Assembly: GCA_028023455.1 (NCBI GenBank)
Contig: JAQFVV010006293.1
Location: 2,925,844-2,989,843, forward strand
DNA from: Epiperipatus broadwayi
Taxonomy: Eukaryota; Onychophora; Udeonychophora; Euonychophora; Peripatidae
Length of the DNA: 64,000 nucleotides
Direction: 5' to 3'
The notes beneath the pieces are model-generated. The model was not told the origin of the DNA. It worked only from the letters and a program-made list of their open reading frames with translations, and ran no database searches. The translations under genes were made by a program, and so were the position numbers. Below are positions 35,401-49,451 of the stretch, piece by piece. Position 1 is the stretch's first letter. Each line of letters begins with the position of its first letter.

Positions 35401-38241
35401 TCTCACATTGATAAAAATATTGCATCTTTTTAAATCACTATATTTTTTATTTTGTGAAATTGTTTTATTTTAGGAGTTATAAAGCTATTTAGGATAGGAA
35501 TTATCTTAATAAGATCTATAATTACTCGGACAAATTTGTAATGAAGTCAGTATCAATGAGACTCTTGTATTTGTAAAATCTAGAGTCATATGTTTATAAA
35601 GAAGATTTGTCATTATGTGTTATTTTATTTTCTGAAGTTATTATTTATTGTGCTGTATTTTGGGAAATGAAATTTTTATCTTTATATGGAAAGTTAAGTT
35701 GAAATTGAAAGAAGATATAAAATCAAAACATTTTTTTAGATATAACATTGTTAGAATTTCAAGTAATGTTGCTCTTAAAAATAAAACAAATTGATTTCTT
35801 TATATGAAATTCAGATAGTAATGTAGGTATTGATTGCTTAACTTCCAGTAGGATTGATAAATTGTATTACATCACTTTGATTTCATAAAATCAGTATTCT
35901 GATATCTATGATAGGAAATATTTTTTCAGAGGACTGCTCTTGTTTGTGTTTTCAGATGTCATAATGATATGATTTTTATTATGATATTTGAGCTCATCTT
36001 ATTGATGGTAATTCAATTTTTCTGTAGGATTATTATTTGTCTTAGCTATTGAATAGTAGTGACACATAATGTCCAACTTCAATTTGATAATTTGTTTTTA
36101 AGATAAAAGTTTTGGTTAAGAAATCACAAAAATTAAGAAAAACATGAACAGTTGTTAGTACCTCTAAAAGTTTTTTTTAGGTATTTTATTTTGCTATTAA
36201 TCATCTGTAATGTATTGTCCAAGACTGAATATATTGAGTCACAAATATCTAATGCCACTAGTCAGAAATAATAAAACATGTTCAATTTGCATAAGCATTA
36301 TTTTTATTTTGACAGTCTTTGAATAATGTCACTGACAATTGCCTGATCAGATGTCATGTAGTAATAACAACTACTATCTTCAAAAATATTTTTGTATATT
36401 AATTATTAAGATATATAAAGATTATAACAAGATTTTAATCAGCTTCCAGTTTTGGAAAATTTAATTATCCTTTTATGTGTCATGGAAAATAGAAGTTATT
36501 AGTGTAGTATTATATGAGTTTCTAAAAATTTATGTACAGTTTTTTATTTATGAAAGTGATTTGTGGCAAGAATGTTAATATCATTTGATGAAACTTAAAT
36601 AGATTTATTCTTCCTTTAAAATATATCAAACCATTCACAGAATGAATAAGGTTTGCATTACTAATTTTAATCCAGTATACAAAAAAAAAAAGCAATAATA
36701 TTTCTGGAACTAAAAAATAACTACTGGCCTTATTATAAACTAATGTACTGAAAACAATTGTCTTTCACCATTATTATAAGGAACATTAGTAAATATCATA
36801 ATTGGAAGTCAGTTAAATGTAAAATTTATGAATTCTTTTAAAACTAAGTGAAAATGAAAATTGAAGGTAAGATTATGACTCTATGTAAAATGAATTATTA
36901 ATGAAAATGATTGTGAAAATAAAAAAGCATATATAAATAATAAGGAATAAGCAGCATTATATAAACAAACTTTTAATATAGTTAAATAAATACCTATTTT
37001 TTTATATTTTATATTTTTAAATAACTCATTTTTCATAATCCATATTCAAGGGTATGTACTGTAAACTGACATAATATTAGATTTTTAAGAGAGCTAAATT
37101 TGTCAACTTACTTTTTACTTTATTTTCTTATAAATATACACACATATGATTATGACAAGTTTTGTGTAAAGTAAAAAAAACAAAATTTACTCAATCATGA
37201 TATTGATTTGATTTTCGATTTGCTTTCTATTAAAGAACTTGATAGTCATAGAAATAGAAATAGCATCACTTAGTTATTATAACTTGTCTAATAGTATAGA
37301 AAATGAATACTCATATTAAACTTATTTCCTTGTCTGATTTGGAATTTGTTTATTTTACTGTTTATGCTTCATTGTCCTACCTAATTTTTCAAATAGTAAT
37401 TGATGATATTCCTTAAAAGAATTTTATATATTCTATAATATTTACTATAGAAAAATGAGATAATTATTTATTCATTAGAAAAGTAAGAATTAAGCACTTG
37501 TGATGAATATATATATATATTAAATTATGGAAGTGACTAAATTAAGGTAAGGAAAGCAGTAATTTATATATTGACATCTTTCTTCAATTTGAATAATATT
37601 AATAATGAACAACTTGAGTTGAGTTTTAAAACTTAGGATGTTTGAAAATTTGAAAATTAACTTTCAAAGAAAAAATGAAAACTGTCACATTTTACTATTA
37701 GTTTCTTTTATTGTAAAGTCATCCTCTGCTATGTATATAACTTTGATTTGAGTAGATAGAATTTGAAAAAAATATTTTGAATTCTTTTTTTTTTTTTATT
37801 GTTAAACTTTCTAGCCATATTGATTGGTAAATAGTCATCTAGTTATTGTTAGCTAAAAGATGAATCAAGGATGGAAAAATATTTAAGCTTTCACACTATT
37901 GGCAATTAGCATAATTGGTGAATGAATAATTCCTTCTTCACTATTCTATTTTGTGGTATTGATAGAGATGTTTTATTTTGCAGTTAGTTATGTAGACTAT
38001 TTTACCTTTTATCATGTAAAGTTATTTGCTTTCTTATAGAATTCTTCTACATTTTCTATCAAATGATCATGAAAATTTCTTGATCCAACACCATTTATAT
38101 ATATCTTTCTGACATTATCCAATGCATTCAAAATATTAACACTATTGAGATCCAAACTGGAATCAATGTATTATTTTTTTCAGATAAAATACTAATTCAT
38201 TATAAATAATGTTATTTTAATTTTGCAGCAGCACTATTATT
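32428..38241. other. A+T-rich stretch without recognised genes
   Basis: No frame with family features. Long T and A runs recur. A short segment at 34458-34550 after TTTTCAG reads CDGAEILNMTKKDITH and is discussed as a weak exon candidate. Confidence 0.45.
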
Positions 38242-38385
38242 AACAGTCCATTTTTTAATGGCCCTATGGGCTTTGAGATAGAATAGACTAGTAAATCCTG
38301 GAGCCCAAGATATATGGAACCAGCCCACTCGGTCACTTCCAGTGCTTGAACTTCTTATGAACTCCCAAACAGTAAATCATTTAAT
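38242..38385 (-). repeat. dispersed repeat family 3, copy 1
   Basis: On the minus strand begins TTTACTGTTTGGGAGTTCAT then AAGAAGTTCAAGC. Shared with 40374-40482 and 43427-43515. It contains no coding and no recognised promoter boxes. Confidence 0.55.
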
Positions 38386-39229
38386 TATCATTATTTATAT
38401 TCTAATTCATACCTTATCATTTATTTTTTAAATATTACATTGTTAATAAGTTGAAATTATTATTTTAAATAAAAATAAATGGTAAATGAAAATTAGGAAG
38501 ACACATTTAAAACATAAGTATTTATTGTTCCAATGAATGTGAAAAAATATAGTATTTGAAAAAAAAGGCAATCAACGTATTTTATATATGTATTGTGTGT
38601 ATCTGAAGAAGTGCAAGATCTGAAAAAACCTTAGTAGTTCAAATATTATAGTGATTATCTAAAAAAAACCATAGTCATGCTATTCTACTTATAATTCTTA
38701 CCAAAGTCTCTGATATTTCTAAATTGTTTCAGTAAATTCTTAATTATTCCTATTAATGTTAATGAAAATAAGTTATTTTATTAAAACCTTTTAATTTTTT
38801 TTAGGAGAATTTCGAATGATTCATATATTAGTTTTGATATGATAATGAGAAATTTCTTTTGTATACAAATTTCATTAACTTTCGTTATTAATTTTTGATA
38901 TATAATAATATTTAAATTTCAACTTCTAACAATTTTATTTCAAAAACAATCGGCTTATAAAAATAATAAAAAAAATTTGTTTTTTATAATATTAATCAAC
39001 TTCTGTCTAGTGTAATAATATTGCATGTTTTAATACTCTGAATTGCTATTATATTTTGATTTTATTTATTAACATAATTTATTGGAATTAAGATTTTGAA
39101 TAGTTTTATTGATTTTAATTAATTTGATTATTATTGCTTTCTCATATACATGATGGATTTTACAAATACTCTTGTACCATTTATTTTTATCAAATCTCCT
39201 GTGTTATTACAGTAATTTTCATATGAAAA

Positions 39230-40160
39230 ATTAAAAGCTCAAAATAGAGCTTAGTCTATTAAGAGAGATCCATTTAATTAAAGAGGACAAAATAATTTAA
39301 AGAGATATGGTAGATTTAATTTAAAAGATTTATGCTTAAATATTATATAGTATCATATGGTTAGAAATAGGTTAATTAAATATTGAGGTTTTAGAATAAG
39401 CTAATATTTATATTAGATATAATTTAGAGCACAAATAAAGTCATATATTAATAAAAGTAGACTTAAAAATATAATGGCATATGCTATTAATTTTGTTTGT
39501 GTATGATGAATAAGAAAAAAAAGGGTCTTCATAAATAAAAATTAAATAAGGTAGATAACATGAATTTTGAGAAGATACTTAAAAGATTAGGTATTGTGGA
39601 AAAAAATGACAACTATCTATGAAAACTTTACAGGAAAATTATTATATATTTTTCTCCCTCTTTTCTGGAAGAATAGATGTGACTAATTATTATTACATAT
39701 CTATTATTTTAATTTTATTTAAAAATATATTAATTTATAATAATGTTAAACAACAGAAGTTTCAATGTTTAAGCAATCGCTACAATGCTTCTTGTCATTT
39801 TAAAAATGATTGAAACAAGAATTCAAAAAATCTTCATATAGAAATTCCAGAAATCTCAAGATAAAAAGAATACAAGAGAAATTTGAATCTCAAAAGGAAT
39901 TCTAGGAATCTCAAGATAAAGCACAGTATAGAAGGAAATAAATAATCTCAAAATGAATCCAAAAAATGTCAAGAATTTTAAAATAAAATGCAGGAAAAAA
40001 TACTACAAGCGAATTAATGGAAAAATGAAAGAGATGAAAAAAGAATTATTAGAAATAAAGAAGGAAATAATGTGAGCCATTAGAGAAATTAAAAGATATC
40101 AAGTTTATTTGGAAACAAGAATCAAGAATAATAGAAATTTCTGTAATTATAAGATGAATA
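39230..40160 (+). pseudogene. possible LINE remnant with coiled-coil coding relic
   Basis: The stretch at about 40015-40130 translates as a charged helical segment, KMKEMKKELLEIKKEIM, with heptad-like spacing, as in ORF1 proteins of L1/Tx1-like LINEs. A short direct repeat, AATCTCAAGATAAA, precedes it. Upstream text near 39290-39370 is also suggestive of broken coding. No catalytic motif, so identification is weak. Confidence 0.25.
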
Positions 40161-40373
40161 ATTAATCTTAAAGTGATAATGAGAAATTATATATGAAAAA
40201 TCATCTATATTAAGTTGCAATGATCACTAGCTAAAAAGATTGTGTTCTTAGTAGTTCAAAAATCTGAAATATTAGTATGATTAGGGATTGTTCAACAAAG
40301 GGTGAATGACTTATCTAGGGTATTCTGTAGAAAAAATAAAAAAATAATTGTTGGGTATATATATAAAGGCAAA

Positions 40374-40482
40374 TGGCTTTATTGTTTGGAAGTTCATAAG
40401 AACTTGAAGCGCTTGAATTGCGAGTACTAGAATATATCCTGGGACTTCCCAATCCCATTTGTGCCAAACCATGCACTGTTAT
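40374..40482 (+). repeat. dispersed repeat family 3, copy 2
   Basis: Starts GGCTTTATTGTTTGGAAGTTC then ATAAGAACTTGAAGC; aligned with 38242-38385 (inverted) and 43427-43515. Confidence 0.5.
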
Positions 40483-43426
40483 ATATATATATTGTATATG
40501 TAAAAACATGAAAGAAAATATACAAGATTTGCATAAAAGCATAAAGAATTATTACATAAACAAGCAAAACAAATAGAAAAAATAAAGAAATGGCAAAATT
40601 GGAAAGATTTTCCAAGTGTTTATTTTAAAGCAATACAGATACAAATTGAAAGGATATTTCTGTTGATAAGTATAGATTTTGAGATTTCTAGATCAACTGA
40701 TTAAATAAGCATGTAACAGTCTAATATATATATATATAATGGGCACAGAGGGAGGCAAATTTGAGGATTTATAAGAATAAAAATTAAAGTTAACTGCAAA
40801 CAGAAATCTCTAGTTTGTGCCATTAAATACTCTCAGAATAAGTCAATGATGTATGGAGGCTTGTTGGATGTGAAATGGCTCAACAAAGATTGTATCATAG
40901 ATTTGAAAAAACACTAGTTAATTTAACAGATTCCACATTTAAAAACTTATATTATTCTATCAGAATCTGAAATAATAAGAATAATCAGGATAATCTACAA
41001 AAATATATATCATTCGTAGTGGTCAATTCTAGGGATATAGATTGTGTAAACATATTAGTAGCAATTGAGATTAGGGATTCTCAAATAGGAGAGAAAAAAA
41101 AAAAGATAACTGTTTAAGTTTGAGAGATCATTTCTAAGCATAAGAATGACAGAAAAGCCATGATGAAATATACCTTTTCAAAATAATTTTAGCATGAATG
41201 GTGCTCAAACATGTATTAGTAAGATATCGGAATTGTTTTTAGTCAAAAAAGAACAAATTGGAATAACAAAAAAAAATGTAATTTAAAAAAAAATATATAC
41301 TAAACTTAGTAGGATTTTGATTGAAGATATTGCTTCTGAAGATCAGATTTTTGGAACAATATTTGGATAGGTAAATCTGTTTTTATAGAAAATATGCTAT
41401 CTTAAGATTATACTGGTACTTATATATTATTCCGGCGATGAAATTTTAGTCATTAAAATCATTTTGATTATCTATGATTGCTAAATATTAAGTAAATTTA
41501 ACTAAGGTAAGTTGTTGAAGATCTCTAAGATATTTTTATATCTACTATACATTTTTTTTATTAACTTCTAGCTACCATTGACCTATTTATGCTTTAAAGA
41601 TAATCATTTTTGCCTTGTAAATAAATCTATGTTAAAACAGAAAATGGAGTTGTTATTTACAACTTGGTTAAAAATGTATGCTTTAAATCTTTGAAAATCA
41701 GATATACTTAATTAATTAAATAAAACAAACTATCAAATATTTAATAGTCATAAATAATTATAAGTAACGAAGACTAAAATTTCACCACTGGACTAATACA
41801 TAAGTACCTTACACTTTGGGTGTCCATATTTCCACAGGGCCTAATCGGGATACATGACCAAAAACAAAAAACTTAATTATAGATCACTGTATGTTTTAGT
41901 ACAAAATTAAAAAAATCACAAAACTTATAATCTCATTTACATTACTAACAATATATTCATTTCTTAATATAAACAAAAGCAAAAGACAACTGTTTGTCTA
42001 CATATACTATCTATTAAAATAAAATCACAAATTGAAATCAGATATTATTAATGTACCAGAAATAATGGGGAGCCATTTCCATTTTGGGGAAATTACTGAT
42101 CAACCAATCAAAAAATTAATTATAAAATATTAAATGAATAATTATTAATTTATAAAAAATAAAAAATTAAAGTTAAAATTAAAAGTTAAAAAATAAAAGT
42201 AAAAAATATAAATGAGTGCTTAAGAAAACTGGGACAATTAACTGTCCTGAAGGAATATGTCTGGACACCGAGACAAGAATGATAAAACTGGGACATATGG
42301 GCATCCTACCTACACTGATATTGCAAATCTGGTAACTAAATACAAAAATAGAAATTACCTTAGAAAATTATTTTTAAAAAAGGGAGAGGTCAGTTTATGA
42401 ACATGGAGGTGGAAAGTATTATAAAGTTTAGTTCCAAATTTAATTTAAACTATTTTATCTTTGAATAAATTTACTGATATAAAACAACATAAAACAATTA
42501 AATTAAACAATTTGTTGAAAAAGATTTACAACAAAAAAATGTAAACTTTTAAAATCCTGATAGAAATTCAACCATTAATTAAATTAAGTAGTATAAAATT
42601 GCTAACATAAAATTTCATGCATCATCAATCTTATGAACTTTTAAATGAAATAGAGTAAAGTGCATTGTTGATTAAAATTGATAAAGGGGTTTATAATGCA
42701 AGAAACTAGGAGGATGAGGTGAAACAATATGTATGTACTATATATTTTTTTATCATGATTTATTAATACTATTTTATATTACAATTATTTACATATAATG
42801 TGTTTAATATTAATTTTTTTTAAATTATAGTAGTAATACTTTATATCAATTTAAAAAATACTATTACAGTATTTTTGACCTTGTTTAGTCTTGAACTTTT
42901 TATCTTGTTAAAAGAAAATTATTAAAAAAAAAAAAAGTGTTAGTTTTAAAGAAAAGAAAGTATTGCTGTTCTAAAGTTTTTCTTGAAAAATTATATTAGT
43001 CAATGTATATTATACCAGAAAAGTGTCACACTTTTCTCTTTTTTACTTTCATCTGCAAAAAGAGTTGTAATTCACTAAATTTACTGCAGTCATTTATTTA
43101 CTCTGGTCATCTATTTAAAGTTCAATTAATCTATAGATGTGGATATAGCAGTACCATCTGATCCCCATTGTTAATTCTTAATTATGATATGGAGATGGGA
43201 TATTAGTGAAGCAAGTAGGTCTCTATCCATTGCTTTAGCGTATATTCATACATTGTCTATTTTCGTTGATTCCATAACCAGGGGTAAAAACAAAAGCATT
43301 TCTATTTTTTTGATTTTCTCACATTATTTTCTCCAATCCCTTGAACATAATAGAGGTTTACTGTAACTGACAAAAAAAATAAATGAATTGTAGAACATAA
43401 TTCACATTTAAATAAATAAATAATTG
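40483..43426. other. A+T-rich stretch, no gene recognised
   Basis: Nothing supported beyond short frames. The segment 42225-42330 has repeated GGGACA words and may be a small repeat fragment. Confidence 0.4.
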
Positions 43427-43515
43427 AATGGTTTTACTGTTTGAGGGTTCATAAGAAGTTTGAGCCCTGAAATTTCCAGAACTAGAATCGATAATGAGGA
43501 CTATATGCTCCAGTC
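43427..43515 (+). repeat. dispersed repeat family 3, copy 3
   Basis: Starts TTTTACTGTTTGAGGGTTC then ATAAGAAGTTTGAGC; third copy of the family at 38242 and 40374. Confidence 0.5.
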
Positions 43516-43740
43516 TTCATAGTTGTTATTAATGATACTTGCAATTATTTGAGGTGGTTAATAAGTAGAATAAAATATGCAGATAAATTTCAAAATGCTT
43601 TCTTAAAAAACAAGTTATACTTCTGTAGTTTAATGAATATTGAATGTAAAATTTTAATAAAAATTTAAAAAATAAATCATTTGTAGTTTCAGAAATGTTA
43701 CCAAATTCACCACTTCCTTTATTTTGCTTAACATCTTATA

Positions 43741-44265
43741 TAAATACAATTTATCCACTATTTTGAACACTTATTAGCAAAAACCTTTATTGACCTACGT
43801 TCATGCACAATCTTATGTTTCGACTATCCTGCAGTCTTCTTCAGAGCTATGATATAATGAACAACATAAAATAAAATACATAACTATATAAATAATACTA
43901 TGAAAAATGTAAACAATAAATTAATAAAAATATAAAATATAACAAAACATAATAAAACTGAAATAAATGTAATCAAACCAAAATATTTTATTTTATATTA
44001 ACTGGATTATTTTATTTGGATTTGATTATATTTATTTCAGTTTTATTATGTTTTGTTATATTTTATATTTTTATTAATTTATTGTTTACATTTTTTATGG
44101 TATTATTTGTATAGTTGTGCATTTTATTTTATGTAGTTCATTATATCATAGCTCTGATGAAGACTGCAGGACAGTTGAAATATAAGATTGTGCATGAATA
44201 TAGATCAATAAAAGGTTTTTGCTAAAAAAATGTTCAAAGTAATGGATAAATTGCATTTGTAGTTT
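43741..44265. repeat. palindrome of about 525 bp with a CTGANGA...GAAA motif in each arm
   Basis: Arms are reverse complements: AGCAAAAACCTTTATTGACC near 43774 against GATCAATAAAAGGTTTTTGCT near 44204. ACATAAAATAAAATACATAA against its inverse near 44130 extends the match towards a centre near 44000. Each arm has a motif reading outward, CTGAAGA or CTGATGA, a hairpin GACTG/YAGTY, then GAAAY. No stem I pairing and no NUH cleavage triplet were found, so it is not a convincing hammerhead. Confidence 0.75.
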
Positions 44266-46859
44266 GTTGTAAATAATTTTTATATGAGTTGTGCAAGAGT
44301 AAATTAAAACTATTTTGGCTATATACATTTAACATTAAATAATAGTAAATAAATTTAAAAAGCTTATATAAAGTATTTATTTTTTGAAAAATGAAAAAGT
44401 ACATTTGTATAAATGTATTAAAATATTACTAAATGAATAATAATTTTAACAAGTTTTTAAAAAAATTCAATACACTCTTTGCAACAAAAGTTTTGCATAT
44501 AGTTTATTCACCTATTAGAATGAACTACAGTAATATTTTTATTTATTTCACAAATTTTGTTTCCTGAACATAGAAGAAATACATTAATAAATTAAAAAAT
44601 AATTTTGTAATAAAATTATATTTTTATTTAACATTTATTGTAACCAGTTGGGTTACATACCACACAATAATATAGTGTGTGTGCATAAATGTATATAAAG
44701 TTGAAAGGAAATGTAGAAATAAACACAGACAAAAATTGTAATAGATATTTTCTACAGTCACTGAAATAAAAAAAATAATAAATAATAACTCTGATTTAAA
44801 ATAACAATTGTTTTATAAATTAAACTTTTAAAAGGTCTGAATAAATAGAAATATTGTATTATTATTCTGATTTTGAAATTTAAAAACAGGTATGGTATTT
44901 TTGAAATTTTTTAATCAATTAAACAAAAATTCTATCTATTAGAAATCCCCTAAGTGAAAACATGCATATCATACTTTGATAAAAATTTCAGGTTTGTTCT
45001 CAAAAGGGATTAGAGAAATAAAAATAAAACTCTATTTTCAATCAATGTGTTGTTATCACCTCAGATGATTCTATAAAAGGGCTGATAAAAATATCAGCTG
45101 CAGTCTGGATAGTAGTTTTTTGTAAGAACGGGTCAGCTGCAAAGTTGGTTACAATATTTTATTGCAGCTTGTTGAAGTTTGCAGCAGTTGGTTTTAGCTG
45201 ACCATAGATTTGGCAGAATAGCTACCATGAACTGATGTAGCTGAAGGCAGGGCAGTAGATTCGGGAATTGCTACTATTTTCATTCATAGGAGTTTGAATT
45301 CACATGAAGAAAAATGACCCACTTCTTTGTGCTGAAATTCATAGCCTTAAATGTGGAGAGGACAATTGCTTGCCTGAAATCTATCAAACCAAGATGGCTG
45401 CTTGCTTGGAACAATCCTAGACAGAAAGAGACCAACTACAGACCAACATTTTACTGGGATTATATTTTTCCTGATGACAATCACTAAAACCAAATTCACT
45501 AAGAAAAATCTTACAGCTTGCCCAGGGAACCCCAACTTGCTGAAGAAGTAATTATATATATGCTGACATATCTAAAGGCAGAGAAGCACAGATGAACATA
45601 TATACAGCTGGTGATGAGTAGAGTTATATATGATAACAAAATTTTAAATAATTTCTTTAGTAAAATGACATTTTGAAAGTGGTGCAGGAATTTGTACTTT
45701 TCATGTTTGTGGTGGGTATATAGTTGAGCAGGGCTGCCTGGATGCAATGTGTTCATGATGCTCCGAAGTATAGGCTCGGCACTATCCAGACAAATGATTG
45801 AGCTCCTAGAATAGTCCAGCAGCATATATTGGCTTCATGAATAGGCCATGGTCTCATGGATAGACCACATGTATAAGCCCCTAAGACTCACATGAGATGA
45901 GTAGGGCTGGCTCAGTGCCTGATATTTTTTCTCTGGACCCTCGTGGATGATCTCTCTAGGTACAAGAGAGATAGTGCTTAACAATGAGGTATTTTCTCAT
46001 GACATCATGGAGCATTGTGTACTGGTAGTCCATGCTTGGCTGTCTACTTATCATAGCATGGGGAGCTGCAGTTCATGTATTCACTTTTCCTATCTCACCT
46101 TGCCTACTTCATCAGCATTAACTAATCAAGCAGAAAGACATTTTGAGATTTATATATTTTTTTTTATTCCATAAAACGATTTTATCTTTTGTTTATTAAA
46201 AAAAAAAAAAGACATTTTAAATCAATCAACTATCATCTGTCAAAAATTTGATAGTATTTATTTTTAAGGGAAAAAGGCCATATTCAACAAAGAAAATTAA
46301 ATTTTGAAAATAATCTTTAATAGTTTTATTATGATAAATACAAATGCTACATAAATAAATTAATATATGCATGTCTGTACAAATTATATATGCGTTTCAG
46401 TAAACCTACTATGTAAAATGTATATCATTTAACTGAAACTTTAATCACTTATTGAATTTTTATATCACTTAAGATGTGTTCAGAAACCACACGCATGTAT
46501 GTGTGCGTATATCTGTCAATTGCATTGCAAATACCAATACTTGTCAAATAGGACATATATGCAAATTTTAATCATTTTTTTGTTATTATTGAAAATTAAT
46601 TGTATATTATAAATCGCGTGTCTGTGCGCATATATATGTAAACCATAGTAATAACTTGAATTGTGTATTGTAATTTTGTAAATCATAAATGTGATAATTT
46701 TTTTTATTGTATAGTAATCAAAATCCAGAAGACTTAATTGATATGTGAAGAGCCATAATACCATTTTTTTTATTGTTATTAATAAACTTATTTAATTGTT
46801 AAAAATTGTTTCCATCATTTCTTGGTCACAAACAGTAATAGAGCTTATGTTCTCTGAGC
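44266..46859. other. A+T-rich DNA with a more G+C-rich patch at 45050-46120
   Basis: No gene recognised. The patch 45050-46120 is less A+T-rich than its flanks and lacks long homopolymers. It could be an old element or unique sequence. The longest minus frame in it (45511-45825, 104 codons) has no recognisable domain. Confidence 0.35.
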
Positions 46860-47300
46860 TAGATCCGAGCATGGGATGAATATATAAAAGGGGATGTATA
46901 TATTAGTGCTTTTGGGACATCCAGCGATGATCAATCATCATCATCCTGGTTGGCACATAAGATTATATTCTTTAAAGCCCATGCACTATCTTTTATTTTA
47001 GTTTAGTCTTATTAAAAATTTAAGTTTATAGTTGGCCAGTACTTTAATGGTACTTAAGTGACCAGAGCATTGATGATGATCAGCATGTTTTAAATGTCCC
47101 AGCATTATTTAGATTTTTCTAGTTATGTATTCTGATGGAGTCACACTTAGTTTGTGTCTCCAAATTAATAGTTAAACAAATGCTCCAAGCTGGCAAAGGC
47201 TCAATGGTTAGCCTGGTTTACAGAAGACCCAAATCCGATCCAGTCACAAGGTTGACTGTTGATTTATATTTTTTATTGTTCTAATCCAGCCACAAGATGG
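46860..47300 (+). repeat. possible old retroelement fragment with tRNA-like segment
   Basis: TATAAAAGGGG at about 46883 resembles a TATA box. At 47190-47245 GGCTCAATGGTTAGCC (A-box-like) and AATCCGATCCAG (B-box-like) are at tRNA-like spacing, suggesting a degraded SINE head. A short duplicated word, CACAAGRTKGACTGTTGATTT, follows at 47236 and 47290. Weak evidence only. Confidence 0.3.
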
Positions 47301-48204
47301 ACTGTTGATTTTATTATATTGTGGATCATTCATGATGATGAATGGTTTCTTTTGAGTATTAATTATGACTACTTTTATAATTATAATACTGGTTGATGGT
47401 TAATGATGTCTTTAGTTGCTCTTCTGATCTCTCAAAGATCTCTTGATCTTATGCTTCCCTTAAATAGTTTATACTTATATATATTTTTGTATTTACTTGG
47501 GGTTGATGATATTGCCATCACCCCAGGTTCATATCTTTTTTTTCCATTTCCTACCACCCCATCCTGTTACACTATATAAAACTCAAACATTTTTGATTTG
47601 TAATTTAATAAATAAATGCGTATATGTGTAGAGAAAGCATGAAAATAAATGTTAATTTGAAAATAAAGCCTTACTTATAGAATAGCAATTTATATCAAAG
47701 ACTTCCTGCTCAATGGCCGATTGTTATAATAATATCCCTTTTTAATTATGCTCGCTCATTTCATCTTATGCTGAGCATCATTTTCTTTAGGAGTTTCATT
47801 CTGATTTCCCTGTAAGTCCATATTTGACAATTTATTGTATTTTATAAATAGTGTTTATTGGAAATTATACCATAGATGGCAGAAAAACTTTCAATATTTT
47901 ACGATATACCTTTATGAGATAATAAATGTAATTATTAAATGTATTATTTTTTCAACATTTACAGTAATATACAGTATATGTAATTTCAGTTTAAAAATAT
48001 CTTTTAGTAGATAAAAAAAATTACTTTTTATCAATGAAAAAGTTTTAGTAGATTGTATCATCCCTAGGATGGAGTAGTATCCACATATCAAGAAAGCAAA
48101 GAAAAAACAAATTGATAAATTTCATATTATTGATAATAAATTAAAAATAGGATTTTTTTTAATTATATATATCAAAAACAAATGAAACATGATAATAATA
48201 TATT

Positions 48205-49345
48205 TAGAAAACAAACCTGAAAATAATATTGTTAGCAATGAAATCAATGCACAGTGATTAAAAATCAAAGATATTTGATAAATGTGATCAGTGCAAGCAT
48301 TCTGTAAGAAATTAAATTAATGATAAAGGCAAATGCACATTCATAAATTAAAGTACAAAAATAATTTATGGAAAGAAAATAAATAAATCATATAATCCAT
48401 AAGAAAGTAATTAATGGCAATAAATCCATAAGAAAATTCAAAAAAGGGTTCTTTCTAAAAAAAAATTAAAAATGCTAGGTCATAAAAACATAAGTAAAGG
48501 TGTACATTTACAACAAGTAAGAATTTAATAAGCATAATAATTAAAAAAAAATTTGTGTAATCCATGAAATATTTGATAGCAATAAGTTCATAAGGTATCT
48601 ATGCATGAAAAAATTGACAAACATGATGATCTTAAGTAATTTTAACAAGTTTGTAGATAACTTGGAGTGGATGAAATATGTAATGCTGATAATTTAAACC
48701 TATTCACTGAACTAGCAAGTTCAAAAATGTTACAATAATACACAAACCAGATCCTCAAAGAATCATTTAAATGAATTTGAAAATAACATCCCTTTTTTTT
48801 AAATTTTTATATCAATGCCAATCTATTTGGTATTTTTTATCTGATAATTGATATAAAAAGAAGTGGACATTATTTGCAAATTTATTTAAATGATTTTTGG
48901 GAGATATGGTTTCTGATTTAATATAGTAATATTTTTAGGTTTGGTTGATCCATGAATACATTTATAAATAAAAAACATATATATAAAGAAAATGATAGAT
49001 GCAGGGATCATCAAAAGTATACAAATAAAAATATACATTCATAACAATAATTGTAGTATTTATGGCATCCACGTTTTAAATTTTTTTTCTATATTGGCCT
49101 TTTTTTTTTTTTTTTGTAATTTAATTTGTTAATGGATTTATTGCTATCAATTAATTTCTCATGGATTATACAACTTTTTATTTTGTTGTGCTTGTAAGAT
49201 ATTTAATTATATTTAATTGACAGATTGGTTTTATGAGTTATTATTGTGTACTGCCTCTTTGCTAATTTCTTATGAAATGATTGCATTTGTTTTGTAATCA
49301 TTGTACATTGATTTGATTGCTAAATATATTATTTTCAGGGTTGCT
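48205..49345. repeat. imperfect inverted repeat, arms about 250 bp
   Basis: Left arm 48205-48460 and right arm 49085-49345 are reverse complements with gaps. Shared words are CCTGAAAATAATAT, AGCAATNAAATCAATG, TATAATCCATNAGAAA and GATAGCAATAAATCCAT. A further direct copy of the last block lies near 48555-48590. The spacer of about 620 bp has no gene. The arm contains TGTGATCAGTGCAAG, which reads CDQCK, but no zinc-finger array follows. Confidence 0.55.
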
Positions 49346-49451
49346 ATCTAAATATTCAGTGTTATAAATGTATTACATTATTTCTTTTTAATTTTTTATG
49401 TAAAAATATAAAACTATAAATTTTTATTTTATTTCATAATATGATAGTATA

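Noticed and set aside
45511-45825. 104-codon minus-strand frame
   Set aside because: No domain or homologue recognised, and the upstream text has no gene context; likely chance in less A+T-rich DNA.
46516-46764. 82-codon minus-strand frame and similar short frames elsewhere
   Set aside because: Composition follows the A+T-rich background (Tyr, Ile, Lys, Asn) with no motif.
48270-48350. C2H2 zinc-finger gene from the CDQCK-like text
   Set aside because: Only one CxxC, with stops and no second histidine pair or linker.
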